From Mercenaria mercenaria (lineage: Eukaryota > Mollusca > Bivalvia > Venerida > Veneridae), in assembly GCF_021730395.1 (NCBI RefSeq), contig NC_069362.1, positions 90,660,001-90,724,000 of the forward strand: 64,000 nt of DNA, given 5' to 3'. Shown in pieces: positions 21,833 through 34,373 of this stretch. The notes beneath the pieces were generated by a model, which was not told where the DNA came from, did not search any database, and saw only the letters and a program-made list of their open reading frames with translations. Every line of letters begins with the position of its first letter. Within the stretch, counting starts at the first letter, position 1. Both the position numbers and the translations under genes were made by a program.

Positions 21833-24540
21833 ATCCTGTATTTCTATTTTTTTTCTGCAATCTATATACATTTTATTATGATTGAGGATTTTTTTTTTGC
21901 ATTTTTTTCTCTTGACAGATAGGCCAAAATAACACTATTCAGTCAACCAATAGTTGCATGTACTAACAATTAACAAAGTATGAAGAAATTCTCTTGTTGC
22001 AAATTTTTTTAGACATTTGGCAAAACTGTAGCCGAGGCTTTAAAGATAATTCTTTTAAATGAGACAAGGATTTGTGAATATTGTGGATTTTGTAAAGAAT
22101 ACGTAAGGAATAAGATTATCTCAAAATGACTACTCAATTGTTTAGCCTTTTCTCTAACTTGTCAGCTTGAAAGTATCCTATGTTTTTCAAAAATGTTCAC
22201 CACATCTAATTGATAGATGTAATAAGTTTCGAATTGTGTATATCTATCTGCTCATTACAGTCTGTGTAATTTTTGTCGGACCAGAATATTTAGTTTGGAT
22301 AAAGTCGGGAAAATTACGGAAGAGTACCAACATAATTATAGAGCACACGTTCTGGTTAAGACAAAAACGGTCCAGTAAGATCAAAGCAAACTGTAATGTA
22401 AACGTTATTGTTTCACATAAAACAAAAACTGTTTAAGCGTTACAATTTTAATTGTATTATTGACAGGCAAATGTTAAGGAACATGTAAGATCTTTTAATT
22501 CATACCTCTCCTCTTGTGATTCTTTATTTTTAGTTATATTACACCGTCCCAGACCATTGTACTTTAATATTATTGTTGATTACATAACTCATTATATGAA
22601 TCGCTGGTCCATTGTTTGTGTTATAGTTCAATACTACATTTTGCTGGGCTAAAGGCAATCCTTGAAGAAAACAGTTACTGAAGTTTATTTCTGACGTCAT
22701 GTAATCTAGATTTGACTATTGACTGGCAAACCATGCAGTAAGTGTATAAAAACAAATTTGATAAAACACACAATGACTGTAAAATCTTTTTTATTACTCT
22801 CAAAAATATTTTTCATGAAATGTATCTCAAACAAAAACTCTCTCAGTAAAAGGAAACTTAAGGTAAAAGAAAAACACTTCGTATCAATCTTAAATGTAAA
22901 CAATTTTACAACATGGAAAATAAACGAAATTATGGCACTGCATGAAATACAGCGAGACAACGCACTATCAGCACGATACTTCAACACTTAGAAAATCGCG
23001 CACACCCGCACACCCACACTCCATTCACCCATCCCCTTCTTGATGAGCGAAGTTGTCGTGTCCAAAATTTCCATCTAGACGATTTGTAGATTTTAAGGTT
23101 TAAATTTATTGAACATGCATTTTCGTGTTATCAAGAAACAATTACGTCTAAAATACCCTTACAATATATGAATAATTATGACAGTAATTATAACTGAACA
23201 AAGTTTGCAAAACAACATATCGTTTTGAAATATGACCCGCTCTCTGACATCAAGGCGCACTCCTAAATAAACTCCACACCAATTATTAGCTGCCTTATAT
23301 ATTTGATATGGTTGCAAGTGTGACCTAAAACATTCATTTATCATGATGTATTATCGTACAGTCTCTGGGTACAACAATCCTATTACAACAGCCTTTGTGC
23401 AGTAAACACATTTCAGTCCTCCTTGCGCAATTGATGGCCAGGAATCTACATGTTTCCACAAGTACTTCCGACAACTTAAAACTTTATCATGCTGTAAAGT
23501 CTAATATTAATAAAAATGAAGGGAATAACCTTTTTAATGTAATTAAACGGCTTATCAAGAGAAAGAGTCAACAGTCAACCCTGCACTAAAGACAGCATGT
23601 TAACAGACTCGTTAAGATCCATAATCTATTTCAAACCAAAACCTGTCATATTTTATGTGACGTCTTATACAAACTTGTGCTATTTGCCAGTGTGAGACAA
23701 AATAGAAGTTTACATTTTAATATATTTGATTATTCATCTGCAATCCATTTAATAAGTTTATAGTAAAGACCAAAAGCATATGGCATGACATACTGTAAAG
23801 CTCTGGTAAAATTCCAATTGAGAATGCTTTTTTTCCATAGATTTTAAATATAAATTCCACATATAAATGACACATCTGCTGCGAATTCTATTAATTAACA
23901 TCCCTGTCCACATTAACACCATTTGGTGACACTCATTTGACCCCCATTTAATCACGGAACAAAGTTTTTACCGGCAGACCACGTGTGAGGGATTTTAAAA
24001 GTAAATAACGCATGCTTTTCTCAAAATTCTCACGGTCAATGATTATGACACAATAACTCAAATGTCTGACCTAGTAACATATTTATGGTCATTATGCTAC
24101 ACAGTTCTAAGCGCGTGCAATTAATCTGACCAATCAAAAACCTAGCCAATGATGGATGATGAGGTAATTAAAACTTCTAATTATAGAATAGGTAACGAGG
24201 CACTAAAATTAGAACCAAATGTTGGATCTTAATTACTAAATTTGATATGATGTGTAATAAATTACTGTATTGATTTTGAACACAACCCCAATTATGATTC
24301 CTTCACTTTTTTGAGTAAGAGTTGTCCTCTATTGATTATTATTGTTATTTATTAGAATGTGAATCTCATGTTTATGCTTTGTACATACTGAGAAATCAAT
24401 AATAAACTTGGAAACTTGGAAACTTGCTTTGGAGTCGTCTAAGTTTGGATTTTTTACCTTTTGCTTTATTTTATTGTTTAGGTGACGTTACGCAGGCAAA
24501 TCACACGTGACATTTAGCTAACCAGTCAGCATTGAATACA
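21833..24540. other. intergenic sequence 3' of the synaptotagmin gene
   Basis: No gene recognised. A block with TGGCAAACCATGCAGTAAGTGTATA (about 22724) has a diverged relative near 31979 (TGGCAAGCCATACAGTGAGTATA), suggesting an old dispersed repeat. A TTGGAAAC run (24406-24427) after AATAAA resembles the 3' tail of a LINE or SINE, but no body was recognised. The frames at 22706-22991 on both strands show no domain. Confidence 0.4.
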
Positions 24541-24863
24541 CTACACTGGCACGCTAAGTTGATGCCACTTGGTCACCACATTTCTGGTTTTAGCTAACAT
24601 TTCTTGCCAATGTATTAATCCTGCACCTCGTGCATACATAAATGATCCTAGAGTCACGTGACCAAGGTCGACGTCATTAGATATTGCTTGTCTGTTTGTC
24701 TTCACTAAAGTTACGACAAAGTTGAAATTTTCGATGCTTTTGTTTGTTGTGCTAAAAGCAAAAGACTCGTTGAAATTGACTTCCGGTAAAGCCATCTGCG
24801 TTAGTGTACGTTTGTTTTTCACTAGTTTGTTGCCATAGTAAAGCAAAAGGCGTACATGAAAAC
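24541..24863 (-). CDS. SYT15: synaptotagmin-15-like, last exon (C2B end)
   Basis: Acceptor ttattttgcag|GT. It encodes FHVRLLLYYGNKLVKNKRT through the WHQL motif that closes all synaptotagmin C2B domains, then SVPV and the stop. The calcium loop 3 reads VTLVKTNRQAISND, lacking both usual aspartates. Confidence 0.9.
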
Positions 24864-27800
24864 CTGCAAAATAAATATAGATTGCATATCAGCAAATATA
24901 TAGTTTCAGTGTAAGATCGAAGTGTATTCCATCGTGTTAAAAAAATACCGACGTTAAATTGAAAAATTTTTTTTTATGTATTTGCAATGGTTTCAACCAA
25001 GTTATGCTTATTTTCCCGCGCAACATTATGGGCATTGCGTCATAAGGTCACAATATCTGTGTCAAAAATTGTGAAATGGTTATATGCGGTTTTCAAGATT
25101 TATTTTACATAATAACGAAGAGGGTACCTTTATGTTAGTGTCCGTATTATAAAAATATTTATCTTTACGAAAGTATATTATTGAAAATAAAATTCAATGA
25201 TTGATAATACACATTTCTTCTCTCGTACAACTGAAAAATTAAAATAACAATTTCACTGCTTTAAAACAGTGAAAACTTCAATTTTATTTCACTGAAAATT
25301 TCAAGTATTTCACTTAAAAGCATAAAATAAATGATAATATCTGAATCATCTGAAAAATGAACTATAACTACTTAAGGTTGTGTGAATTGCCATTGTTACA
25401 GTGTTAATCTAGAGCAAAAAAAGCAAAGAAAATCAGCGATATCAAAGTAAAGAAAATTTCGGTTAAAGCATAATTTCCCGACTCTAATACACAAACATAA
25501 TGGCGTGAAATTGTCAGATAAACCTTGCTTTTGAGGGATGCGGGTTTAATGTTTTCTATCGAAAATATACATTCATAAATTTTATTACCTGTATCGGGAT
25601 CAGGTTTTGGACGGATATTTCTGGCCCTGAGGATGACAATTTTTAGTCTCTCTGTGTGTGGAAGATACGATAATGCAATGTTCAAATCACCAACAGACGA
25701 CCCATACTGTAAGGCAGACGATATACCACTTAGCTACATGAATGGAATCTGTATTTGTTAATTTATACTTTTATTACGCGCTAATTTAAATATCTTTCCC
25801 ATAAAGATATCAAAGTCTGCAAGATGGTCCTGTTCGATACGGCGTCGTGATTAATTAACCTTACATTTGCAAAAATAATGCAACCATTTCGTGTAGAAAA
25901 GAGGATAGGCATAGAGCTAATGAGACAGTATTTTAAATTGTGAACAGCCGTTATCAATACGTTTCTGTAAAATGTTACTTTAATAATTAATTTTATCCTC
26001 TAAAACAAACAGTATGTAGATTTTAAACATGAACTATAAATCAAATGTAAAAACAGCAAATAATATTTTACATTTATTTCTAGTTCTAAATCCTTTGATA
26101 TCACTCCAGAAGAACTGATGTTGACGTCTTGAAGTGGCACAATCGCATGACCTAGTGTATGACGTAATCGGCGTCTGTCTACATCATATACGGAAAATCT
26201 TAGACTTCTGTTTTTAATATCCCCGTAATTTACCTGTAAAATGTATAAACACAAAGGTTTATTTTTGGAAATTGTGTTTGAGCAACATATGAAGAACTGG
26301 ATTCTAATAATTTCTGCAGTCATACGTGTACTTTTAAGAGTGCCTGCACTGTTATGCAACAAAGCACTACAAAGTTGGAGTACGGGTATTATAATAATAA
26401 AAATTTGGTTTTGATACAAACACCATATTTTCTTGTAACAAGGCAAGAACACCCAATCTCCAGGCGAAAGTACGAATTAATTGGATTATTTGAAAATGAG
26501 CTTTAATATTTTTAAACTAGTAATACGAACACAGCGTAACAATATGACAACCCATTAATCAGGGTCTTGATTGCATAATAAAAAATGCACCGCGCCTGAC
26601 AATTCCATTTCTGCAACTCTGAACCGTGATAATTAATTGCACGCAAAACTTTAACCTAATTTTCTAAGTAGAATCTTTAATAAGGTGTAACGCCGACGCC
26701 GGATAGATCAGCTCTCATTTGTAAGGCAACGTAATTTAGTGGCAGAAAATATATTCATGATTCATATTAAACGCTTGAATTGTTGAAATGGGGGATTTTC
26801 ATAATTAAAAAGTCCAAAATTAATTGTCTTGATATTTTTGGTTGAGGGATGAATAAGGGGAGGTAAAACGAAATGTTGACTTTCATAAATTCAATACGAA
26901 ATTCAGAGTTAACTACAGATAACCAACGTTTTAAGATACAAGAAAATTAAACAGTTTAAAGAGATGATTTTGAAGAGGTCCCAATGTTGTGTATACCCGT
27001 ATAAACGCAGAAAAACTAGTATTCAATTCCTTATATTTACTTTTTTAAAACAGCTTTCTACAAATATAAGATGTTTGCCTTCTAGAAGTGTCAGAATCTC
27101 AAAATAAGTGTCAAGATATCGATTTTTTCAACATCTAAATAGAACATACAAAAAGACCGGCCCGGTCCACGTATTATTGTAAATCACCTTCTAAAACAAA
27201 TAAAGTTCCTGGTTTTTATGCACTCAAATATCGTTAAATCCAGTGAAACATTATACAGCCGTGTCGATTCAATTTTTATCCCTACCATCAGAAAAAAATA
27301 GTAATTGCTATATTTATTATTATTTTTAAAATTTTAATGTCCAATTTTGAAAGAAATCTTTGAATGTTTCCTTGCGAATGACGTCAGATTTCACGTGCAG
27401 TCTCGTAGACAGGGTCGTCTTTTATATCACGACTTTAAAGTTGTTTACACAAAATAAACTTTTAGTTAAACTTTCTGCGATAAACAACGATTGACGCGCT
27501 GATCTGTAAGAGCGCATTATGACGCCAACTATACGTCAACTTGCCGCATGACGCCCGGTTTATTATAACTCAATTAAATAAAGTCCTGCATGACTTGCCG
27601 CATGACGCCCGGTTTATTATAACTCAATTAAATAAAGTCCTGCATGACCTTTATCAAAATATATTAATAAGCAAGTAAGAACAAAAACAATCAAGGCCTT
27701 ATTGTAGTATATAAGTCTAAAATATAACGGTTCATCAAACCACTCCGGATACACATTTGTGGTTCAATTTCCTGGCATCTGAACTCAGAACCGTGATAAA

Positions 27801-30800
27801 TCAGGCGGCAAACAAAAAGAAGACCTGAATTATTTGATTTACCTCAAAATTGAAGGTTTCGTTGAATACTGGATTGAGTGTTTTCTTCACAGTTTTAGAA
27901 GTATGACATATATTTTCATCTGGTAAAAGGAACATTTTAACGAATGGATCTCTGTAGTTTTCATTCGAGTTTCGGCCTATAAAAGATAGAAATATATACA
28001 TATAAAACGCCCAAGTTTAAAATAAAAAGTCGTTATTTATTTTTGAATAAGTCCGAGTCCATCGTATAAACCTTTCGTATGCCAGGTAAATAGATGTTTT
28101 GTTATTAAACGAAAAACGAGTGGTATCGGTTACTTGTTGGGCATGAAACACAACCGATGTATTTCATATCCAAAATATTCATTTCTAATATCTATAGCTT
28201 TCTTTTTCATAACAGTGATTTACAGTGGTTTTAGTTACAAAATTGCGCATATATAAACTGTTATAAACCTAAACAAGAACCCAAATATCCATTTGCAGTG
28301 ACACGTTCTACTGTCACGGCTTGTAACGTGCGCTTTCCGCGAACACATAAATGTATGCCAATTAGAATTCCTCTAAAGCTGAATGGTTAGTGTACTAAAT
28401 TCACGAGCGGAAGTCGTAGGTTCAAACCCAACAGGAGGCTGGACTTCGCATATAATATACCAATAGCCTTTAGGGTTTTGAAGAACTCACATTTTTCCGA
28501 GGAGATGCAAACATGAGCATCCGGAGATGACTATGACATTAATTAACCTTTAGATAAAATAACATCTTTTCAGATACTATTTAATTATTCTGGACCCATG
28601 ATACACAAACTAAAAATAGTAATAACCTGATTCTTACATACCTTGCAGCTCTTTGACCTTTATCAAGGTTACCAAAAGGGTATTTGTTGTGACGTCAAAT
28701 AGTACGGTAAACAATATCCGGCCATGATCACTTGGAGATGAAGTTTCTGCTACCAAGTTTTCACTTTCACTTCTTCAATAAAAACATAATCACAATGATT
28801 GCCCACGCTTCTATAGATTTTATATGAGCCGCAAATAACTGAACAATACCTTTCAATTACAAGCATCGCACACGTATGTATTCGGGAAAGAAAGGCAAAA
28901 TTTGCATATGATAATTACACTAAGGAAAAAAGAACTACATCTACATGTATATATAAAACAGAAATGTTTAAGTGTATATGTAAATATCGGTATAAACATT
29001 CTAACATTTTTAAATTCAAAACACATATGTATCACAACCTGATAACAACTGAATTATTTCAGGCACCTTCATTTCATATATCATCGCCTCGGTAGCCTAG
29101 TGGAAGAGCGTCCGCTTCGAGTGCGGGAGGTCGTGGGTTCGATCCCCGGCCGCGTCATACCAAAGACGTAAAAATGGTACTAGTAGCGTCCTCGCTTGGC
29201 GCTCAGCATTAAGAGGGTAGTGCTAGGACTGGTCAGCCCGGTGTCAGTATAATGTGACTGGGTGGGGTATCATGTCACGTGTCTACGGCGTGATATTCCA
29301 GTGAGGCAGCACTATAAAGTTGGGCATTGTGCTCACTGCTACAAGTAGACACCGTCGTTTATATGACTGAAAAATTGTTGAAAAAGACGTTAAACCCGAA
29401 CACACAAACACACAACCTTTTTAATATATGATACAGTCAGAAATATTCCTATAGTATTACCTTGTAAGAGAAACTTGTGGATGTGCTCCTAGGAAGCTAG
29501 CCTGGTATTGTAGCGCCGTCATGCTTTTTGATTTTTCTCCTTCCGGTGAAGGTTGTACCCATTCCATCTCCATGTTAGGTAGACTGTCAAACGTGCTTGA
29601 CCTTGCAATGGCTTCGTCAACAGCACCATAAGTGTCGGGACACGACTTCCGCTTTTCTCTAACTGGAGACGTTTTCCTACACCCATAGAGAAATAGAGAA
29701 AATACATTATTAATGGAGTATGTTACACAAAATAATGTGCTTATACAATTTCAGGAAAAACAGACCATACCGGTGTCAGAGACACTTTGAACGTATGATT
29801 ATAGTTAAATTTACATAAAATGTATTCGCATGTCAATTATCAACAAAAGTCTACAAATTAACAAATAACAAAAAAAAGCATGCATCCAGTAATGCATTTA
29901 TCATTGACAAGTTCATGGAATTGGTCTTGAAATGTGATTGTCTTTCTGTAAAACAAAATCACTATTACTATGTCTTTCTGAATCAATGAAGGCAGGGAAA
30001 GAATTTTTAAAATTGATTTAAAATCGAGAAAATAATTAAAATTTTAATACTTGATTAAATGGCAGCCTTTTTGTTCCCATGGCAATGTAATCAGAATGGT
30101 GGACTAGATTTTTATTTTAATTGTATCTTCTTAGTTCTGGAAAATTATTTCCCTTTATATTATGCTTTTCCTCATAAAATTTAAAAATTCATTCAGTGTT
30201 ATGAATGGTTGGTTAATAGTTTATGGCTGTCATATAAAATCCACTTATGGTTATGCATTCCTTCCCGATATATTTCCTGGATTACTGTTGGACTGAGTAT
30301 AAACACTCGTTTCGGATTATTCTTGTACTCCCAGGGTCTATATTTCTTTGAAATTAGACAATATGTTGTCTGTTTATATCTAACTTTTGTCTGTTTTAGA
30401 AATTTGACAATAATTGCAACCAAACTTTTTTTCTTTCGAATATTTTTTGTAAAGTGCGCTATAAAACGTTATTGTACCTTCAAGAAAATTGAGCCGCACC
30501 ATGACAAAACCAATACAGTACATTTGCGACTAGCAGCGATCCAGACCAGCCTGCGCATCAGGATCCATGCTCTTCGCTTTCAAAGCCAATTGCAATTAGA
30601 GAAACCGTTAGCGAACAGCATGGATCCTGGCCAGACTGTGCGGCTGGTCTGGATCCATGCTGGTCGCAAATGCACTATGTTGGTTTTCTCATGGAGCGGC
30701 TCATTAATATTGCTGATGCAAATCTTTTTGAGATCAATATTTGTGGCCATGTAACATTTGTAAGTTCAGTTGGCAAACCATTTGGCTAGTTACCGTTAAA

Positions 30801-33800
30801 TATGAATGTTAACAGCGAAACATATTGTCTTATATCGAGTGAAATAATACAAAAGATCGACAGCTTGTCTTACAAGAGTAAATACGCCATGATATACTAA
30901 TTCAACGTTTCTGTGTAGAGTTAACAATGAAATCCCGAAGAAAATGCATTTATTTTAAGGCGTTGGTGTCATTTTCAATATTCTGGGATATGTATTTTCT
31001 TGAGAATAGCCTGCTAGAATCAATATTTCACAATTATTTATCTATTCTGAAATTAAGATTAAAAATTCCTAAGACTATCCTATATCTATATTCAGAAAAG
31101 TATCGGATAGAAGTAAGCAAATGGAGTTGTAAAATGGATATAAATGCAAGATATTCTCGTAATTATTCTCAGCTCGTTCATTTATTCACCGTTTTTGTCA
31201 AAGTCGCAAAAAAAGGTTTTGTTTATTCTATCCTTTTTATATTGAATAGTACGATCAAAATTTCTTGCTCACATGTATATACAGTGCTATATATATTGTT
31301 CTCATTTATGTACATTTATAGATTTTCATTAATTAAATAAGAAAAATGTTAAGGGACTCGTCCCATTGATAAAAGCTAGAAAGCTTGTTTGTATATTGTA
31401 AGTGTGGCTGAATAATAAAACGATATAAAAAAAAATATTTCACAAATTGACCGATACATTCTTCTTCATATCAAAACATAGCACAGTATTTTATCCTAAA
31501 AGCCAGTTAAGTTTTTTATATGTATGTATGTTTGTCACGTTTTATTGTAACTGTTTTTTACATTCATGTTTTTAATGTAAACATGTTTTTTCGGGAGGGG
31601 TGTTTTCTGTAAAGAACCTTTGAACATGTACAAGAAAAGAGTGCTATATAAATGTGGTGTAGTAATAATGCTAATAGCAATATGTTTGTACCAAAACATG
31701 GACTCTTTTTCTGGCTTGCACATGTTATGCAGGTCATATCAAGCATAGTTACATGACTCGTGATAAAAAATCAACAGTCCCAGGGACATAAATTGATATA
31801 TTATGTATGCAGTTTTCCTGACAGTCCTAAGTGTTTGCTATATGAACGTTCATACTTCAACACCGGTTTGTTCAGCTACAGTCAACACTTGAGAGAAATA
31901 CTTTAAAGTTTATTTCGGATGTTATGTTGTTAATTTATTAAACACTTTTGAATGAGAAAACTATTTCGCTATTTTCTGGCAAGCCATACAGTGAGTATAA
32001 TATATATATTATATACAAAAAGTATGAACTGAAAATTATAGTATCTGACACCACATTAATGGCATAATGCAATTACAGAAACAAATTACAAAATCATGCT
32101 ACTGGAAAATTCTGTGTTTGCTTTGTAGCGCATTAAAATGAAATATGGAATATTAATAAAAAGGATGGATTTGCTTTTCGCTTGCTTGTTGTAACAAAGC
32201 AATTATAATTTCGTATTTAAATACAATACCTTGACATAGGTGCGGATTTGCAAGATGATCTCCCCTCGTGTGGCTCTGTGAGGAAGAAGTCCGAGGGTGA
32301 CCGGTGTTTGCGCCGGTTTTTGATGAGCATAACAATGACGCAAAAAAGTAGAAGTAGGAAAATTCCTGTTACACAAGCCACCAGGTAAAATAAACTCATT
32401 TTGCCTGAAAGACATTTATATATTCATTAAGCGCTTTTAAGTGTCTAAAGGTAAAGTATTAACTCCCCACTGCCTACCCACAAGTGCAGCATGCTGTATA
32501 TATAAGGATTTTGTGAAGTCATATATTGATTCAGTGTTGAACTTTTGTAACTGGAATGATTAGACAGGTCACAATGCTCGTTCTATTTGTTATATGTTAA
32601 TCAACATACATGTAAATCTAAAGAAATTTTGATATACTTATTGATATAATGCACTTTACAGTCTCATTATTATCAATTTTAAAGTCTTAAAATTACAATT
32701 ATCTTGGAAAAAACATTTTTTAATAAAGTTAATATATTAATCAATAGATCAAAATGAATTTTTAGATAAACAGATATCTATTGATTAGTATTTAGTATGT
32801 AGAATGAGCATTGTACTCTACACAGTTCTTAAGGCCGAATTATCAATGACTATAAATAATAATTTATATTATTTTATCTGATAGAACAATAGTAGATCTA
32901 AATGATCCTGTTCCAACTACAGTTAATATCACTGTCAAAAAGGATAAAAGTTTACATTATATTTGGACAGATAACTTTAACATGAAATAATTGGAGAATA
33001 ACTAAAATTTAAATGAGACGTATAGTATAAGTAGTCTAAATGGTCAAGTTACAATATATGAATAACAGTTATGTCGACGAGCGGAGTAAACTGATGTCAG
33101 ATTTTTCAGAAATTGTTCTACAAGTCGTAGAATTTTCTCTCTATTAATTAAATAATTGCCAGATCTATTTGTGTGTTTGATAAAATCCAGTACAGTATGT
33201 TTTCAAAAGAAATGAAATTTGAAAATATTGTTCGCCTACAGTAACTAATATTGTTGTTGGTGTCCCTAGCCACGGACGAACACCAAAGCTTTCATAATAA
33301 CATATTCAATGATATAAACTGTTACTGATGTCGTTAACATAATCAGAAAATGATAATAATGATGATGTTCATGTCTGTAAGAAGAACATAATTGAGCCGT
33401 GCCACGGGAAAATCAACATAGTGGCTTTGCGACCAGCATGGATCCGGACCAGCCTGCGCATCCGCGCAGTCTGGTCAGGATCCATGCTGTTCGCTTTCAA
33501 AGCCTATTGCTATTAGAGAAACTGTTAGCGAACAACATGGATCCTGACCAGACTGCGCGGATGCGCAGGCTGGTCTGGATCCATGCTGGTCGCAAAGCCA
33601 CTATGTTGGTTTTCTCACGGCACGGCTCATATATTTAAGCAAAAACGTAGAGTCAAGCAGACGAGAAAAAAGAACGTTTCACGTGACGAAATCGTATTTA
33701 GAATAAGTAAATATTTTTCGTACCATTAGTATCCAGATATTCCTTCAATATACTAGGATCAGAAGTCTTTCCATGAGAAACTCCGGCTTCTTCGTCGCTC

Positions 33801-33802
33801 AT
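24541..33802 (-). CDS. SYT15: synaptotagmin-15-like protein, eight coding exons
   Basis: Coding exons, 5' to 3': 33724-33802, 32230-32404, 29461-29676, 28642-28772, 27843-27976, 26072-26233, 25589-25706, 24541-24863. All have GT-AG borders and matching phases and total 1338 bp (445 aa). Residues about 30-52 are the membrane anchor (LFYLVACVTGIFLLLLFCVIVML) followed by KNRRKH. A linker of about 90 residues follows. C2A (about 160-300) starts GRILFTVLFDV and contains RDPFVKMFLLPDE, KTLNPVFNETF and LRFSVYDVDRRR. C2B (about 310-445) starts GDLNIALSYLPHTERLKIVI and ends HWQEMLAKTRNVVTKWHQL. VYDVDRRR and MYARGAGLIHW are closest, from memory, to vertebrate SYT15. Loop aspartates are largely missing, so it is probably a calcium-independent trafficking protein. 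5' UTR not defined. Confidence 0.92.
25589..25706 (-). CDS. SYT15: synaptotagmin-15-like, exon 7 (C2B start)
   Basis: Flanked by gccttacag|TATGG and ATACAG|gtaata. Encodes SVGDLNIALSYLPHTERLKI and LRARNIRPKPDPDTG, the first strands and loop 1 of C2B. Read-through of the donor gives the longer open frame seen at 25404-25685, which is not real coding beyond 25589. Confidence 0.9.
26072..26233 (-). CDS. SYT15: synaptotagmin-15-like, exon 6 (C2A end)
   Basis: Flanked by attttacag|GTAAAT and ATAAAT|gtaaaat; 54 whole codons. It carries loop 3 of C2A, RFSVYDVDRRRLRHTLGHAIVPL. The first two aspartates of the loop remain (D-V-D) and the last calcium ligand is replaced. Confidence 0.9.
27538..27648. 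repeat. perfect 54-bp tandem duplication
   Basis: ACTTGCCGCATGACGCCCGG through AAAGTCCTGCATG occurs twice in direct succession with no visible difference, in the intron between synaptotagmin exons 5 and 6. This implies a very recent duplication or an assembly artefact. Confidence 0.9.
27843..27976 (-). CDS. SYT15: synaptotagmin-15-like, exon 5 (C2A middle)
   Basis: Acceptor cttttatag|GCCG, donor TTTGAG|gtaaat. Encodes RNSNENYRDPFVKMFLLPDE and VKKTLNPVFNETFNFE, the most conserved stretch of synaptotagmin C2A. Confidence 0.92.
28372..28440 (+). mobile_element. degenerate tRNA-like SINE head
   Basis: CTCTAAAGCTGAATGGTTAGTG resembles an A box and GTAGGTTCAAACCCAACAGG a B box, about 40 bp apart. 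No SINE tail is seen after it. Old or truncated copy within a synaptotagmin intron. Confidence 0.4.
28642..28772 (-). CDS. SYT15: synaptotagmin-15-like, exon 4 (C2A start)
   Basis: Acceptor ttttattgaag|AAG, donor CTGCAAG|gtatg. Encodes the end of the linker (SESENLVAETSSPSD) and HGRILFTVLFDVTTNTLLV of C2A. Confidence 0.88.
29086..29408 (+). mobile_element. tRNA-derived SINE (V-SINE/RUDI-like), nearly complete
   Basis: The tRNA-like head has an A box TAGCCTAGTGGAAGAGCG and a B box GGGTTCGATCCCC, and a plausible anticodon stem-loop (TCCGC-TTCGAGT-GCGGG). The body includes GGTGTCAGTATAATGTGACT. The tail is TGACTGAAAAATTGTTGAAA, then GACGTTAAACCCGAACACACAAACAC, the type of shared tail described for mollusc SINEs. 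A diverged target duplication is possible (CATATATCAT before, AATATATGAT after). It lies in a synaptotagmin intron, antisense to the gene. Confidence 0.85.
29461..29676 (-). CDS. SYT15: synaptotagmin-15-like, exon 3 (linker)
   Basis: Acceptor atgggtgtag|GAAAAC, donor TTACAAG|gtaat. Encodes a Ser-rich cytoplasmic linker containing REKRKSCPDTYGAVDEA and MTALQYQASFLGAHPQ. The choice of frame follows from phase with both neighbours; the other open frame here is a shadow. Confidence 0.85.
30490..30703. mobile_element. palindromic MITE, family P1, copy 2
   Basis: Same ends and core as the copy at 21148 (TGAGCCGCACCATG ... TCATGGAGCGGCTCA). The left arm has lost about 20 bp of the GCGC core (CTGCGCATCAGGATCC). 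It lies in the large synaptotagmin intron between exons 2 and 3. Confidence 0.88.
32230..32404 (-). CDS. SYT15: synaptotagmin-15-like, exon 2 (membrane anchor)
   Basis: Acceptor gtctttcag|GCAAAATG, donor GTCAAG|gtattg. Encodes the single membrane span and the basic stop-transfer KNRRKH, plus CKSAPMS. A cysteine inside the span (FLLLLFC) is a possible palmitoylation site, as in other synaptotagmins. Confidence 0.9.
33393..33629. mobile_element. palindromic MITE, family P1, copy 3
   Basis: 237 bp, nearly perfect hairpin, ends TGAGCCGTGCCACGGGAAAA / CTCACGGCACGGCTCA. It lies in synaptotagmin intron 1, less than 100 bp downstream of the first coding exon. Confidence 0.9.
33724..33802 (-). CDS. 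SYT15: synaptotagmin-15-like, first coding exon
   Basis: ATG at 33802, then MSDEEAGVSHGKTSDPS to a donor ACTAATG|gtacg. The exon joins the next in frame (N-G-K-M-S-L). A second ATG nine bases upstream begins a three-codon upstream frame (ATG GAA GTA TGA) whose stop overlaps this start (ATGA). Confidence 0.82.
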
Positions 33803-34373
33803 ACTTCCATGTTATCGTCACGTTGTAAATTAATTTCCTATCTCCAGTCCTTTTCGGTCATTCATATTATAATACACCCATAATATATCAGTATCATTAA
33901 GTCATTTAGAAACGGCATTTTGAGATAAGAAAAGATGCTCCCATTATTCAAACGTTTATTCATTCATTCACTTCTTACGATAATATCCACGTAAACAAAT
34001 CACGTGACTATTACTTTATTTATCGACTTTATAAAGAAAACTATATATCACGGCGGTTTATCGACCGCGGTTTTTGTTATTACAACGATAAGGGGAATAT
34101 TACGATATTAAAAATATTGACAATCTTGCCAGATGTTGCCATTACGAGTAAAACTCAAGGAAATAAACGTGGAAAACGTGAGGAAAATAGTTCCTTCAAT
34201 GTCCTTCTGTTACTTTGAGGCATATGATACATGTATATTAAGAAACATATGATAAACGTTTTGCAAATTAATCACTTTTCAATCTACAAAGCAATGTCCT
34301 CTTTATCTTTATAAGCAGCAAAGTGTCCTTTAATTATTTTATTATACCAGATATATAATAATGCCCGGCTAAC

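Noticed and set aside
22706-22991. Overlapping open frames on both strands
   Set aside because: Low-complexity Lys/Phe-rich translations; the underlying sequence instead shows weak similarity to a block near 31979, an old non-coding repeat.
23395-23589. 64-codon plus-strand open frame
   Set aside because: No motif, no splice support, AT-rich surroundings.
29086-29160. A functional tRNA gene
   Set aside because: The cloverleaf-like head continues into a SINE body and a GTTAAACCC tail, so it is a SINE.
30209-30754. 181-codon plus-strand open frame
   Set aside because: Its C-terminal half is the translation of a P1 palindrome and the rest is AT-rich intron; similar 'proteins' appear at every P1 copy.
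30927-31340. 137-codon plus-strand open frame in a synaptotagmin intron
   Set aside because: Low-complexity composition expected of AT-rich DNA, no domain, no splice or promoter support.
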